Shown here: positions 54,271 through 63,758 of the stretch, piece after piece | How positions within the stretch are numbered: position 1 is the stretch's first letter | How the letters are laid out: each line of letters opens with the position of its first letter | Source: Paenibacillus peoriae | GTDB taxonomy: Bacteria > Bacillota > Bacilli > Paenibacillales > Paenibacillaceae | Direction of reading: 5' to 3' | Assembly: GCF_022531965.1 (NCBI RefSeq) | Contig: NZ_CP092831.1 | Coordinates: 2,012,001-2,076,000, forward strand | DNA length: 64,000 bases | Notes under the pieces: generated by a model | Database searches by the model: none | The model's input: only the letters and a program-made list of their open reading frames with translations | What the model was told of the DNA's origin: nothing | Made by a program: the position numbers and the translations under genes

Positions 54271-55974
54271 GTGTTTAAATTAACGTTAAAGAAAAAGATA
54301 ATTAGTGCAGCGCTCATACTGGTGATCGTGCTGTCCCTTTCAAGTGTTATAGGCGTCATTAAGATGTCGGAAATGGGGGAGGCTTCTGATAAGGTAAATA
54401 ACAGGTCTTTACCTGCAGTCATTCTTCTTCAAGGTATGGATAAGCAGATTACAGAAATCGATAGGCTCACCGTTCGAATGATACTCGAAGAGGATGCAGC
54501 CGTCCGCAGCACTTATCAAGAAGAACTAACCAAAGCTACAGCGTCAATGGATAAGAGTGTAAATAAATATCAAAGTTTAGCCTCCACGGCAGAGGAAAAA
54601 GAACTATTCACCGACTTTTATGGTCAGTGGGCAATGTATCTCCGCCATCTAAAGGTGGTTTCCGCGGCCATGGAAGAAAACGACAAGGTGATGGCCTACA
54701 TGATCATCCATGGGAATTCTTCTATTTATAAGGCAGCCTTGGACGATGTGAATAAACTGAAGCTGCTTAATGAGCAGTACGCTACTGATGCCGCTAATCA
54801 ATCGAGTCAATCTTACCATTCAGGTAGACTTTTGATGATTTCTCTGACTATCATATGTACGATCCTTGGAATTATCGGTTCTTTTTTACTGGCTCAATCG
54901 TTCACTAAGCCCATATTAAAGATAGCGGAACAGATAAAGCTGGTAACGAGAGGGGACCTGCAAGTGGAACCCCTTAGTATCCGATCCAAAGATGAGGTCG
55001 GGGAGCTGGCATCCGATTTTAATGAAATGTGCGATTCACTTCGCAATCTTTTAAAGGAAGTTGTGGATAATTCCTTACTGGTTGCCTCTACGGCTGAACA
55101 GTTAACGGCTAGTGCGGAACAGACAAGCATTGCTACCGAGCAGATAGCTATAAGTGCCACTCAGGTTGCGGAGGGATCTCAGACACAGCTTGTAGACATA
55201 GCTGAAACGCTGAATTACACGGTAGACGTTTCTAAAAGTGTAGAGAACATAACCAATCGCTTTGTGAATGTGGCAAATCTCACAACCCAAGCACAAGAAA
55301 AAGCAAACAACGGAAAAACCCAAATGTCTTCGACTGTTTCTCAAATAAGAGATGTGCATACCAAGGTAACTCAATCCGCTGAAGTAGTAAATATTCTAGG
55401 AGAAAAGTCTGCGGAGATCAGACAGATCACAGCTATGATCCGTGATATAGCAGCTCGAACCAATTTGCTTTCACTAAATGCGAGTATAGAAGCTGCGAGG
55501 GCGGGAGAGCAGGGAAAAGGGTTTGCGGTTGTTGCTTTTGAAGTACGCAATCTGTCGGCACAAGCAAGTGAAGCAACAGGCAAGATCTCTTCTCTGGTTA
55601 ACGAAATTGCCTTAAGAACAGATGAAGTTGTGATTTCAATGAATGAAGGTGTTCAATCTCTGAATGAAGGCATGATGCTTGTCGAAGGCGTAGGTAACGT
55701 TTTTTCTGAGATTGTAGGTGCCGTTGAAGAAGTGAGCGGTGAGGTGGACACTGCGGCTGTAGAAGCAAGATCCGTAAATGAAGGGACCGTTTCTATGGTG
55801 GAATCGATGAAGAAAATTGCTGAAATCTCCGAACGTGCAGCAGATTCTACTCAAACAGTCGCAAGCGTAGTCGAGGAAACTACTGCATCCATGCAGGAAG
55901 TGTCTGCGGGTGCTAACATGCTTGCCAAGAGGGCGGAAGAGATGAATCAGACGGTGTCGGTATTCAAGATTTAA
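54271..55974 (+). CDS. Methyl-accepting chemotaxis protein
   Basis: 567 aa. TM1 ([20 protein letters not shown]), an extracellular four-helix-bundle sensor (~33-185), TM2 (~188-208, [20 protein letters not shown]), HAMP (~210-262) and the signalling coil with the conserved tip [43 protein letters not shown] start. The tip departs from canonical IAxQTNLLALNAAIEAARAG at Gln>Arg, Ala>Ser and Ala>Ser; such changes are tolerated in many Firmicutes receptors. Probably co-transcribed with the solute-binding gene. Confidence 0.92.
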   Translation: MFKLTLKKKIISAALILVIVLSLSSVIGVIKMSEMGEASDKVNNRSLPAVILLQGMDKQITEIDRLTVRMILEEDAAVRSTYQEELTKATASMDKSVNKYQSLASTAEEKELFTDFYGQWAMYLRHLKVVSAAMEENDKVMAYMIIHGNSSIYKAALDDVNKLKLLNEQYATDAANQSSQSYHSGRLLMISLTIICTILGIIGSFLLAQSFTKPILKIAEQIKLVTRGDLQVEPLSIRSKDEVGELASDFNEMCDSLRNLLKEVVDNSLLVASTAEQLTASAEQTSIATEQIAISATQVAEGSQTQLVDIAETLNYTVDVSKSVENITNRFVNVANLTTQAQEKANNGKTQMSSTVSQIRDVHTKVTQSAEVVNILGEKSAEIRQITAMIRDIAARTNLLSLNASIEAARAGEQGKGFAVVAFEVRNLSAQASEATGKISSLVNEIALRTDEVVISMNEGVQSLNEGMMLVEGVGNVFSEIVGAVEEVSGEVDTAAVEARSVNEGTVSMVESMKKIAEISERAADSTQTVASVVEETTASMQEVSAGANMLAKRAEEMNQTVSVFKI

Positions 55975-56001
55975 AATAAGCTTCAAATCAACTGGAGTTA
56001 A

Positions 56002-56050
56002 GAGCGGCAGCCTTGGACGAGAAGAAAGTCCTAGACTGCCGCTGTTTTGT
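56002..56050. terminator. Strong bidirectional hairpin
   Basis: AGCGGCAG / CTGCCGCT with inner GGAC/GTCC pairing, tail GTTTTGTT. Between convergent MCP and symporter genes. Confidence 0.88.
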
Positions 56051-56068
56051 TAAGCTTAAACCATTAGA

Positions 56069-57343
56069 TTACGAATGAACTGCTTCAGCTTTTTTGGTTG
56101 CTCTTTTCAGATCCTGTTTACGGCGTTCTTCCAGATACCGCTCTCCATTCTTCTTGTCTGCTGTCAGTGTAAAACAGGATAGGATGGTGAATAGACCTGC
56201 AATGGAACCCAGAATTACATAAGTAATCGGGAAATTTAATACTTCATACATATGCCCGACAATGGGTGAGAAAATGGAAACCACCAGGGAGCCCATAAAC
56301 AAATACAGCAGGTACATGGTGGAGGACAAGCGCTGGTCAAAGTTAACGGTAATGTACTTGAAGATGGCTACCAGAATAAGTGGTTTCTCCAGGGAGTGAA
56401 TCATCTTCATCGCAGCCACCCATATAGAACCGAATGGCAGCGAAGAGCCGATAATACGCAAAGACATAATCGACCCGGCAATAATTAATGCCCATTTGGC
56501 GGTCGTTTTGTTCACAAACCAAGGGGTAACGAAAAGGAACACAAATTCCAGAAAAACCTGCACAGCGCTCAAATCGCCAAGGAATTGATTTCCTTCCGCT
56601 TTGGAACTGAACTGCGATACGAAGTATGTGGCAAACTGTTGGTCATATACCTCATAAATTTGGGTCACGCCAACCATGAATAGCATAAGAAACCAGAACT
56701 TTGTGGTACGTACGAGATGCAGCACATCAATGAGCTTCAACGATTCTGTTTTCTGCTGCTCCTGTCCAGAAATTTCGACTTTGGTCAGGAAGATGCAGAT
56801 CATGGCAACAACGGCAGATACGGAGGCAATCCAGAAGGTCAGATTTACATTGATATTGATGACCCGTCCCGCAACAAAAGTAGCCGCCGCCCACCCGAGT
56901 GAACCCCACATACGAACCCGTCCGTATTCAAAGCCATATTTACGCGAAACTTTGTCCATATACGAATCGACGACACCGTTACCTGCATTAAATACCAGGC
57001 CGATAAATAGCGCACCAACAATGGCACCAATGACGAACTGCGTTTGAAGCAATGGACCGTATACATAGATAAAAAAGGGCCCGACGAGCAAAAGGATTGT
57101 AAAGAGTATGTACAGCAGGTGTTTTCTCAAGCCCAGCTTGTCAGATAAGTAACCGAACAAAGGCTGCATGATCAAGGCGACGATTGAATTAGCCGCGTAT
57201 AAAAATCCCGTGTAGGTTTCTGAAATTTCCAGGCTTTGTCCCAGCCAAATGACAAAAAAAGACATGGCGGCAGACCATGTAAATAGATAAGCGAAGTTAA
57301 AAATACTCAGAGACCAATAGTTGCGTTTTGCCAAATTCGTCAT
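56069..57343 (-). CDS. Oligosaccharide:H+ symporter, MFS LacY/RafB family
   Basis: 424 aa, 12 predicted membrane helices. Marks of the oligosaccharide symporter family are YWSLSIFNFAYLFTWSAAMS, PLFGYLSDKLGLRKHLLYIL (motif A) and GFEYGRVRMWGSLGWAAATF. The ATG at 57343 has AAGGGGTG 7 nt upstream; an upstream in-frame ATG at 57361 lies before the ribosome site. It imports a disaccharide with a proton. The alpha-xylosidase 3 kb away suggests isoprimeverose or a related sugar, but there is no direct linkage. Confidence 0.88.
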   Translation of the reverse strand: MTNLAKRNYWSLSIFNFAYLFTWSAAMSFFVIWLGQSLEISETYTGFLYAANSIVALIMQPLFGYLSDKLGLRKHLLYILFTILLLVGPFFIYVYGPLLQTQFVIGAIVGALFIGLVFNAGNGVVDSYMDKVSRKYGFEYGRVRMWGSLGWAAATFVAGRVININVNLTFWIASVSAVVAMICIFLTKVEISGQEQQKTESLKLIDVLHLVRTTKFWFLMLFMVGVTQIYEVYDQQFATYFVSQFSSKAEGNQFLGDLSAVQVFLEFVFLFVTPWFVNKTTAKWALIIAGSIMSLRIIGSSLPFGSIWVAAMKMIHSLEKPLILVAIFKYITVNFDQRLSSTMYLLYLFMGSLVVSIFSPIVGHMYEVLNFPITYVILGSIAGLFTILSCFTLTADKKNGERYLEERRKQDLKRATKKAEAVHS

Positions 57344-57651
57344 GTTTAAGCACCCCTTCAATTGTAGCCGCTCAAATTGTATTCAACGTTAATATGCATT
57401 GTTGTACTATTAATTGTAAGGATTATTCGCTTGCTTCCATAGGGCATTTTCCCAAGATTTCCTGTGCTTATTACAATCAGTTGATGATTCGATTAAACCG
57501 CAGATTATGTAGTAATTTAAAACTTTTACGAGACCTACCGGGTGTGTGTAACTACATCTATGTCTTGTAAGAAATAAGTCCTACGTGTAAAATTCTCTTA
57601 TAGTTCATTAAGCTCACTAAGTAGGAGGAGAAATATAGGGTAGCCTCATAA

Positions 57652-57689
57652 TTGCAAAAGCAAGGGGATGAAATGATTCATTTTTGCAA
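57652..57689. repeat. Inverted repeat in the symporter-brnQ gap
   Basis: TTGCAAAA / TTTTGCAA (8 bp perfect) flanks an inner ATGA/TCAT pair. The gap 57344-57860 is otherwise AT-rich sequence without a gene. Confidence 0.4.
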
Positions 57690-57720
57690 GTACAAAGTTA
57701 CTTGAAACGATGATCGTATA

Positions 57721-57737
57721 TAGAGTAACATACTCTA
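57721..57737. promoter_or_regulatory. 17-bp palindrome upstream of brnQ
   Basis: TAGAGTA-ACA-TACTCTA, perfect, 124 bp before the brnQ start. A candidate operator for an unknown regulator (no CodY-box match seen). Confidence 0.45.
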
Positions 57738-57860
57738 GGCAATCAGATGCCGTTCTTTGAATGCAACAATTGGCTACGTTCCTATTAACATATAGTATAC
57801 AAAATTAAAAGAAAACGAATAAAAACAAAATGTTGTGAGTTCGTGGTTGGAGGATTTATT

Positions 57861-59219
57861 ATGTCTAAAAGTGTTTCTACGTCCTTTATTATCATTATAG
57901 GATCAATGCTATTTGCCTTATTTTTTGGTGCAGGGAATCTAATCTTTCCACCTATGCTTGGGCAAATGGCCGGAAAGAATGTATGGATAGCCAATGCGGG
58001 TTTCTTGGTTACCGGTGTCGGCTTACCATTACTAGCCGTCACAGCCTTTGTTTTTTCGGGCAAAAGCAATTTGCAAACTTTAGCGAGTCGTGTACATCCT
58101 GTATTCGGTCTTGTCTTTACAACAATCCTTTATCTAGCCATCGGGCCTTTGTATGCAATTCCTAGAACCGGTAGTGTGTCATTTGAAATTGGAGTAAAGC
58201 CTTTTTTTTCAGACAATGTAGATCATCCTGTCGCACTTTTTGCATTTACTATCCTTTTTTTTGCAGTTGCATGTTTGTTGTCACTTAATCCTACAAAAAT
58301 TATTGATGTCATCGGAAAGTTCCTAACACCCATTAAATTGACATTCATTGGATTACTTGTGATTGTAGCTATTATTCACCCAATAGGAAAATTCCAAGAA
58401 CCTGCGGAGGGTTATACATCCAATGTCTTTTTTAAAGGCTTTCAAGAGGGTTATTTAACATTGGACGCTCTTGTAGCCTTTATTTTTGGAATTATCATTG
58501 TGAATGCGATTAAGGATAGAGGGGTTAATACAAAAAAAGAGCTGATGATCATTTGTGGCAAAGCGATAGCAATTGCGGTTATACTCTTAGCTTTTATCTA
58601 TACGTCTCTTTCATACATGGGAGCTTCTAGTGTTGAAAAACTGGGCATTTTAGGAAATGGCGCTGAGGTGTTAGCTAAGGTTTCCTCCTATTATTTTGGA
58701 TCTTATGGATCTATTCTATTAGGCTTAATGATTACAGTAGCGTGTTTAACGACAAGTGTGGGGCTTATCACTTCCTGCTCTTCCTTTTTTCATGGATTAT
58801 TTCCAAAAGTCTCTTACAAAAGAGTCGCTCTCATGTTATCTATATTTAGTATCCTTGTAGCCAACATAGGTTTAACACAGCTCATTAAGGTTTCAACGCC
58901 AGTATTAATGGCAATATATCCTATTGCTATTTCTCTAATATTTTTAACTTTTTTACATCCCGTATTTAAAGGAAAGTCAGAAGTATATCAAGGCAGTTTG
59001 ATATTAACCTTTATCATTAGTTTATTTGATGGCTTAAATGCTGCTGGAATAAAAATTAATGTAATTAATGATTTTTTCACCCATTTTCTCCCATTATATA
59101 ATGTAGGGTTAGGGTGGTTAATTCCCTCTGTTTTAGGAGGTGTAGCTGGCTACATATTTACTAAATTAAGAGGAAGAAAAATAATTTTAGTACTTATGAA
59201 GCCCAAAAAAAACAAATAA
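57861..59219 (+). CDS. brnQ: Branched-chain amino acid:cation symporter
   Basis: 452 aa, about 12 membrane helices. LFALFFGAGNLIFPPMLGQM, IANAGFLVTGVGLPLLAVTA, IGPLYAIPRTGSVSFEIGVK and TVACLLTTSVGLITSCSSFF-like (here VACLTTSVGLITSCSSFFHG) are diagnostic for the LIVCS/BrnQ family that imports leucine, isoleucine and valine with Na+ or H+. ATG at 57861 with TTGGAGGA before it. More AT-rich than its neighbours, perhaps a later acquisition. Confidence 0.93.
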   Translation: MSKSVSTSFIIIIGSMLFALFFGAGNLIFPPMLGQMAGKNVWIANAGFLVTGVGLPLLAVTAFVFSGKSNLQTLASRVHPVFGLVFTTILYLAIGPLYAIPRTGSVSFEIGVKPFFSDNVDHPVALFAFTILFFAVACLLSLNPTKIIDVIGKFLTPIKLTFIGLLVIVAIIHPIGKFQEPAEGYTSNVFFKGFQEGYLTLDALVAFIFGIIIVNAIKDRGVNTKKELMIICGKAIAIAVILLAFIYTSLSYMGASSVEKLGILGNGAEVLAKVSSYYFGSYGSILLGLMITVACLTTSVGLITSCSSFFHGLFPKVSYKRVALMLSIFSILVANIGLTQLIKVSTPVLMAIYPIAISLIFLTFLHPVFKGKSEVYQGSLILTFIISLFDGLNAAGIKINVINDFFTHFLPLYNVGLGWLIPSVLGGVAGYIFTKLRGRKIILVLMKPKKNK

Positions 59220-59234
59220 TTTATCCTATGCATA

Positions 59235-60155
59235 TCAGTCTGTTATATAAGGGACAGCAAGCGCCTGATCTGCTTCGTGCTGCTTACGGTACTGCGAAGG
59301 GGTCAGGCCTTTCCATTTTTTAAAGGTCGCAATAAAGTAGCTTAGATTGTCAAATCCAACATCCAGCGCAATATCAACCACTTTTCGATCACTTTGCTCC
59401 AACAACCTGCAAGCCTTTTGAATCCGATGATAGTTGATATATTCTACCGGGCTTTTCTGAACCATCTGCTTAAAAAAACGGCAGAAATGTCCCTCGCTCA
59501 TTCCAATCTCATCTGCGATTTCCCGTAAACGTATAGGCTCATGAGCATGACTGTTGATATACGCCAACGCTTTTTTGATCCGTTCAACTTTGTTGCGCTG
59601 ACCCGCCATAATCACATCCTCTCCGTTAGCGGGAGTCATGTGTGGGTACAGGCAGGCGATCATGCTATAGAGCTGTGCCTTGGTCGCCAGTTCACGGGCA
59701 GGCGCATTCTTTTCATGGCTGGTGATAATGTATCGCAATGCAGCCAGCACCTCTTGCTCCCAGAGCTGCACGCCGCGAATGTGGGGGGGAGGGACAAGCT
59801 TTTTACTGATAAATGGGTCAATAAACTGCGTCTGCACCGTATCCTGCGTGCGGCTGTGCAGTATGTCGGGGTGAAACACCACCGCAGAAAATACACAGCG
59901 AGGACTTTTTTGTAAATAACCGGCGTGAAGCTCGCCACTGTTTACAAAAAGGGCTTCACCTTCGCTAACCTCCGTATAGACCATATCCGTCTGAAATACA
60001 GCGGTCCCTTGTTCCACTACGATAAACTCCATTTCCTCATGCCAATGGGACTCCAATATACTATTTCCGTTCAATTGCTCTACGCTCGGATATACGCTGA
60101 CTGGATACATGGGATTGCCGTGAATGCGGTTTTCTCGTAACATTTCCCTTTGCAT
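59235..60155 (-). CDS. AraC-family transcriptional regulator
   Basis: 306 aa. N-terminal cupin sensor (SHWHEEMEFIVVEQGTAVFQ, EGEALFVNSGELHAGYL), linker, and C-terminal double helix-turn-helix (PIRLREIADEIGMSEGHFCR, SDRKVVDIALDVGFDNLSYF, FKKWKGLTPSQYRKQHE). Start ATG 60155 with AAAGGA 9 nt upstream. Divergent from a YicI-type alpha-xylosidase gene, which it probably activates in response to a sugar. Confidence 0.92.
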   Translation of the reverse strand: MQREMLRENRIHGNPMYPVSVYPSVEQLNGNSILESHWHEEMEFIVVEQGTAVFQTDMVYTEVSEGEALFVNSGELHAGYLQKSPRCVFSAVVFHPDILHSRTQDTVQTQFIDPFISKKLVPPPHIRGVQLWEQEVLAALRYIITSHEKNAPARELATKAQLYSMIACLYPHMTPANGEDVIMAGQRNKVERIKKALAYINSHAHEPIRLREIADEIGMSEGHFCRFFKQMVQKSPVEYINYHRIQKACRLLEQSDRKVVDIALDVGFDNLSYFIATFKKWKGLTPSQYRKQHEADQALAVPYITD

Positions 60156-60200
60156 TTCAATGATTCCTTTCGGCAAACTGATTTATATAGAAAACATCAA

Positions 60201-60256
60201 AATATTGATACAATACGTCAAAATAAAAGAAGTAAACCCTTACATAAATCAATATT
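60201..60256. repeat. Inverted repeat in the AraC/alpha-xylosidase gap
   Basis: AATATTGAT (60201-60209) and ATCAATATT (60248-60256), perfect 9-bp arms with 38 bp between. A possible regulator site in the 180-bp divergent promoter region. Confidence 0.4.
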
Positions 60257-60335
60257 ATTATAGTGAGGATTTCGAAAAAATCCAACAAGCGATTTGGAAT
60301 CAAGAATATAAAGATTGAGACGGAGGAAGGAACAG

Positions 60336-62660
60336 ATGAAATTTACAGATGGCTATTGGTTGGTTCGCAAGGGCTATGAAATACAAAATCCTGCTGAAAT
60401 CCGTGATATCGTGACGGACGATGCTTCCATGACGGTATATGCAGCAACCCACCGGATCGAGCATAAAGGAGATACACTGAACGGAGCGTTGCTGAAAGCG
60501 ACCTACAGCTCACCTATGCCGAATGTCATTCGGGTACGTCTAAACCACCATAAGGGACGGGTGCATCAGGGACCGGATTTTGAAATTCACACCTTGCCAA
60601 CAGAGGTAGGCATTACGGTGGATGAGGACGCAGCGGTACTGAAAAGCGGCGATCTGAGTGTGCGAGTCGGTCGTGGAAAGAGCTGGGACGTAGGCTTTTA
60701 TGTCGAGGATCGCAGAGTCACAGGTAGCGGACATCGGGGACCAGGCTATATTACAGACCCGCAGGATCAGCCTTTTTTTCGGGAACAGCTGGAGCTGGGC
60801 ATCGGTGAGTACGTATACGGACTCGGAGAGCGTTTCACTCCGTTCGTAAAAAATGGCCAAGTGGTCGATATCTGGAATGAAGATGGCGGGACCAGCAGTG
60901 AGCAGGCCTATAAAAACATTCCATTTTATCTATCTAATAAAGGGTATGGTGTGTTCGTCAACCATCCGGAAAAGGTATCCTATGAGATTGCATCGGAAAA
61001 TGTATCAAAGGTTCAGTTTAGCGTCTCCGGCGAATCGTTAGAGTATTTTATTATTGGAGGAGCTAACCCTAAAGAGGTACTGGACAATTACACCAAGCTG
61101 ACGGGTAAGCCTGCATTACCACCAGCCTGGACTTTTGGTTTGTGGCTGACCACTTCGTTCACAACAGATTACGATGAAGCCACAGTGAATCATTTTGTGG
61201 ACGGGATGGCTGAGCGAGATCTGCCACTCTCGGTATTCCATTTTGACTGCTTCTGGATGAAGGAATACCAATGGTGCGATTTCCAGTGGGATCAAGACAT
61301 GTTCCCAGACCCGGAAGGCATGCTGCAAAGATTGAAGGCAAAGGGGCTCAAAATTTGTGCATGGATCAATCCGTATATTGCTGAGAAATCCATTTTGTTT
61401 GATGAAGGCATGGAGAATGGTTATCTGGTCAAAACCGCCGATGGTGGCGTGTGGCAATGGGATATGTGGCAGGCGGGGATGGGGCTGGTTGACTTCACGA
61501 ATCCGGCTGCAGTCGCCTGGTACCAGGATAAGCTGAAGGTGTTAGTAGATCAGGGGGTAGATTGCTTCAAAACTGATTTTGGCGAGCGCATCCCTACCCA
61601 TGTGGTATATCATGACGGATCTGATCCGATGAAAATGCATAACTATTATACGCATTTGTACAACAAGGCTGTATTTGATGTGCTGGAGGAAAAGCTGGGT
61701 AAAAATGAAGCCGCGTTATTTGCACGTTCCGCTACAGCCGGGGGGCAACAGTTCCCGGTTCACTGGGGAGGAGACTGCTCGTCGACGTATGAGTCGATGG
61801 CGGAATCCTTACGAGGCGGTTTGTCGCTTGGTTTGAGCGGCTTCGGCTTCTGGAGCCATGATATTAGCGGCTTTGAGTTAACGGCTGCGCCGGACGTATA
61901 CAAACGGTGGGTACAATTTGGACTTCTGTCCTCCCATAGCCGTCTGCACGGAAACGAATCCTATCGCGTGCCTTGGCTATTTGACGAAGAATCAGTGGAT
62001 GTGGTGCGTAGCTTTACAAAACTCAAATGCTCGCTAATGCCATACCTGTATCCTTCTGCTGTGGAATCCTCGGTAAAGGGACTGCCGATGATGCGGGCTA
62101 TGGTATTGGAATTCCCGCAGGACCCAACCTGTGCAACACTGGATCTGCAATACATGCTGGGGGATTCCATTTTGGTAGCCCCAATCTTTAATAAAGAAGG
62201 CAATGTACAGTATTATGTACCAGAAGGTCAGTGGACAAATTTACTTACGAATGAGAGAGTGTCAGGTGGTCGTTGGGTCAACGAGCATCATGATTTTACA
62301 ACTTTGCCTGTGCTCGTGAAGCCGAACACACTGTTGGCAACCGGTCATGAGGACAGTCGTCCGGATTATGATTATGCTGATCAAGTGGCGCTTCATTTGT
62401 TTGAGCTTGGTGAGGGGCAACAGGCTCGAACGGTTATCGTGAATACGTCAGGTGAAGAAGAGTTAACGGTTATTGCCAGCCGCAAGGATTCTGTCATTAC
62501 AGTGAAGGCAGAAGGTGCTGTTAAACCATGGTCGATCGTCCTGCGCGGTATCCACGAGGTTGTTCAAGTGGAGCAAGGCAGCAGCCAGTCGGGAGAACAG
62601 GGTGTAATTATTACACCAGCTTCCAGTGGACAGCAAGAGCTTACGATTCACTTGGGCTAG
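60336..62660 (+). CDS. yicI: GH31 alpha-xylosidase (YicI-type)
   Basis: 774 aa, cytosolic. N-terminal beta domain, then the (beta/alpha)8 barrel with nucleophile Asp414 in FKTDFGERIP and acid/base Asp480 in HWGGDCSSTYES, at nearly the same numbers as E. coli YicI (416, 482). FHFDCFWMKEYQWCDF matches the YicI-type xylosyl-recognising -1 subsite (Phe/Cys/Trp), against alpha-glucosidases. It releases xylose from isoprimeverose-type xyloglucan fragments. GGAGGAAGG is before the ATG. Divergent from the AraC gene. Confidence 0.93.
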   Translation: MKFTDGYWLVRKGYEIQNPAEIRDIVTDDASMTVYAATHRIEHKGDTLNGALLKATYSSPMPNVIRVRLNHHKGRVHQGPDFEIHTLPTEVGITVDEDAAVLKSGDLSVRVGRGKSWDVGFYVEDRRVTGSGHRGPGYITDPQDQPFFREQLELGIGEYVYGLGERFTPFVKNGQVVDIWNEDGGTSSEQAYKNIPFYLSNKGYGVFVNHPEKVSYEIASENVSKVQFSVSGESLEYFIIGGANPKEVLDNYTKLTGKPALPPAWTFGLWLTTSFTTDYDEATVNHFVDGMAERDLPLSVFHFDCFWMKEYQWCDFQWDQDMFPDPEGMLQRLKAKGLKICAWINPYIAEKSILFDEGMENGYLVKTADGGVWQWDMWQAGMGLVDFTNPAAVAWYQDKLKVLVDQGVDCFKTDFGERIPTHVVYHDGSDPMKMHNYYTHLYNKAVFDVLEEKLGKNEAALFARSATAGGQQFPVHWGGDCSSTYESMAESLRGGLSLGLSGFGFWSHDISGFELTAAPDVYKRWVQFGLLSSHSRLHGNESYRVPWLFDEESVDVVRSFTKLKCSLMPYLYPSAVESSVKGLPMMRAMVLEFPQDPTCATLDLQYMLGDSILVAPIFNKEGNVQYYVPEGQWTNLLTNERVSGGRWVNEHHDFTTLPVLVKPNTLLATGHEDSRPDYDYADQVALHLFELGEGQQARTVIVNTSGEEELTVIASRKDSVITVKAEGAVKPWSIVLRGIHEVVQVEQGSSQSGEQGVIITPASSGQQELTIHLG

Positions 62661-62716
62661 GTAAGGCGCTAGAAAGTGGATGAAGTATGTCACAATGTAG
62701 CGATTATATGTAAAGA

Positions 62717-62751
62717 AAGGGCTTGCTTGATCCAACAGGCAAGCCCTTTTT
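62717..62751 (+). terminator. Terminator of the alpha-xylosidase gene
   Basis: AAGGGCTTGC / GCAAGCCCTT perfect stem, T5 tail. Confidence 0.92.
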
Positions 62752-62804
62752 GATGCAGATTTTTGATAGAATCAGTTGCAACTTTTAGCATTGGTTATCT
62801 ACTC

Positions 62805-63758
62805 CTATCCATTCTGCTGGAGTAGTAGCGGTACAATATACTGCCGGAAAATATCCACAGGAGTCCGTTTCTTTTTGAATTTATCGGCGGTAACGACAAC
62901 AACCATGTCATACGACGGGACGACAACAATATATTGCCCACCAAAGCCGAGAGCGTAAAAATAGTCCGTTTCACTTCCTGTATCTGTTCCATCTGAAAAG
63001 GAAGAAGTCCACCAGTGCCATCCGTAAAATGCTTTTTGTGGTTTGGCAGCAGGGAGAAACGGACGGGTTGAATATCGAACCGTCTCTGCTTGGATGATCT
63101 GCCGTCCTTCCCAGCCTCCTTCATTCAGGTAAAGCTGCCCGAATTTGAGCATGTCCATTGGCCTGAGATGCAGTCCGAAGCCTCCCGTATGAGTGCCCTG
63201 AGGATCGGTTTCCCAATGGTAGCTTTCGATACCGAGCGGTTGGAATAATTGCTGTTCGGCAAATTCAGCAACTGTTTGTCCAGAAACATGACGTAGTATG
63301 GTGGCCAAAAGTTGAGAACAGCCAGAACTGTACTCCATTCGCGTGCCTGGCACATCCGATAATGGCTGTGAAAGTACAAATTGCACCCAGTCTGACGTTT
63401 TGCTCATGGTAGGAAAAGAGTTTTGTCCGCCAAACTCCGTCCAGTTAAAGCCTGCGGACATCGTCAGCAGATGTTCAATCGTAATATCATGGTTTCGAGA
63501 ATCACTATCTGTGGCCAACTGGGGAAAGAATTCGAGGATCGGCGTCTCCGGTTTCGGTCCCTGTTGCTGGTTCATAGCGATACTAACTAATGCAGAAATC
63601 ACGCTTTTGGTGCAGGAATTTATTTTATAGAGTTCGTTAGCAATTTGAGGTTCACGATAGTAATTCAAGATCATGTTACCCTGCTGCTCAATAAGGCAGC
63701 TGCGGGTTTCCAACTCGTTAAGCACGTGAATAAGCGGTTTGAGCTCCAGACTGTTCAT
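62805..63758 (-). CDS. Beta-lactamase-family serine hydrolase
   Basis: 317 aa, class C beta-lactamase/penicillin-binding-protein fold. Motif 1 SCTK (Ser in NSCTKSVISA), motif 2 YSS in MEYSSGCSQLLATIL, and a GGFGLHLRPMDMLKFGQLYL region usual for the EstB/AmpC-like esterase family. There is no signal peptide, so it is cytosolic. Probably an esterase or peptidase, not an antibiotic-degrading enzyme. AGGAGG is before the ATG. Its promoter would lie in 63759-63850. Confidence 0.88.
   Translation of the reverse strand: MNSLELKPLIHVLNELETRSCLIEQQGNMILNYYREPQIANELYKINSCTKSVISALVSIAMNQQQGPKPETPILEFFPQLATDSDSRNHDITIEHLLTMSAGFNWTEFGGQNSFPTMSKTSDWVQFVLSQPLSDVPGTRMEYSSGCSQLLATILRHVSGQTVAEFAEQQLFQPLGIESYHWETDPQGTHTGGFGLHLRPMDMLKFGQLYLNEGGWEGRQIIQAETVRYSTRPFLPAAKPQKAFYGWHWWTSSFSDGTDTGSETDYFYALGFGGQYIVVVPSYDMVVVVTADKFKKKRTPVDIFRQYIVPLLLQQNG

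Noticed and set aside
57344..57860. T-box or other amino-acid riboswitch in front of brnQ
   Set aside because: No AGGGTGGNACC motif, no AGAGAG and no terminator hairpin with a T-run were found.
60226..60245. cre-like sequence GTAAACCCTTAC before the alpha-xylosidase gene
   Set aside because: At least two mismatches at key positions of the cre consensus, including the central CG.
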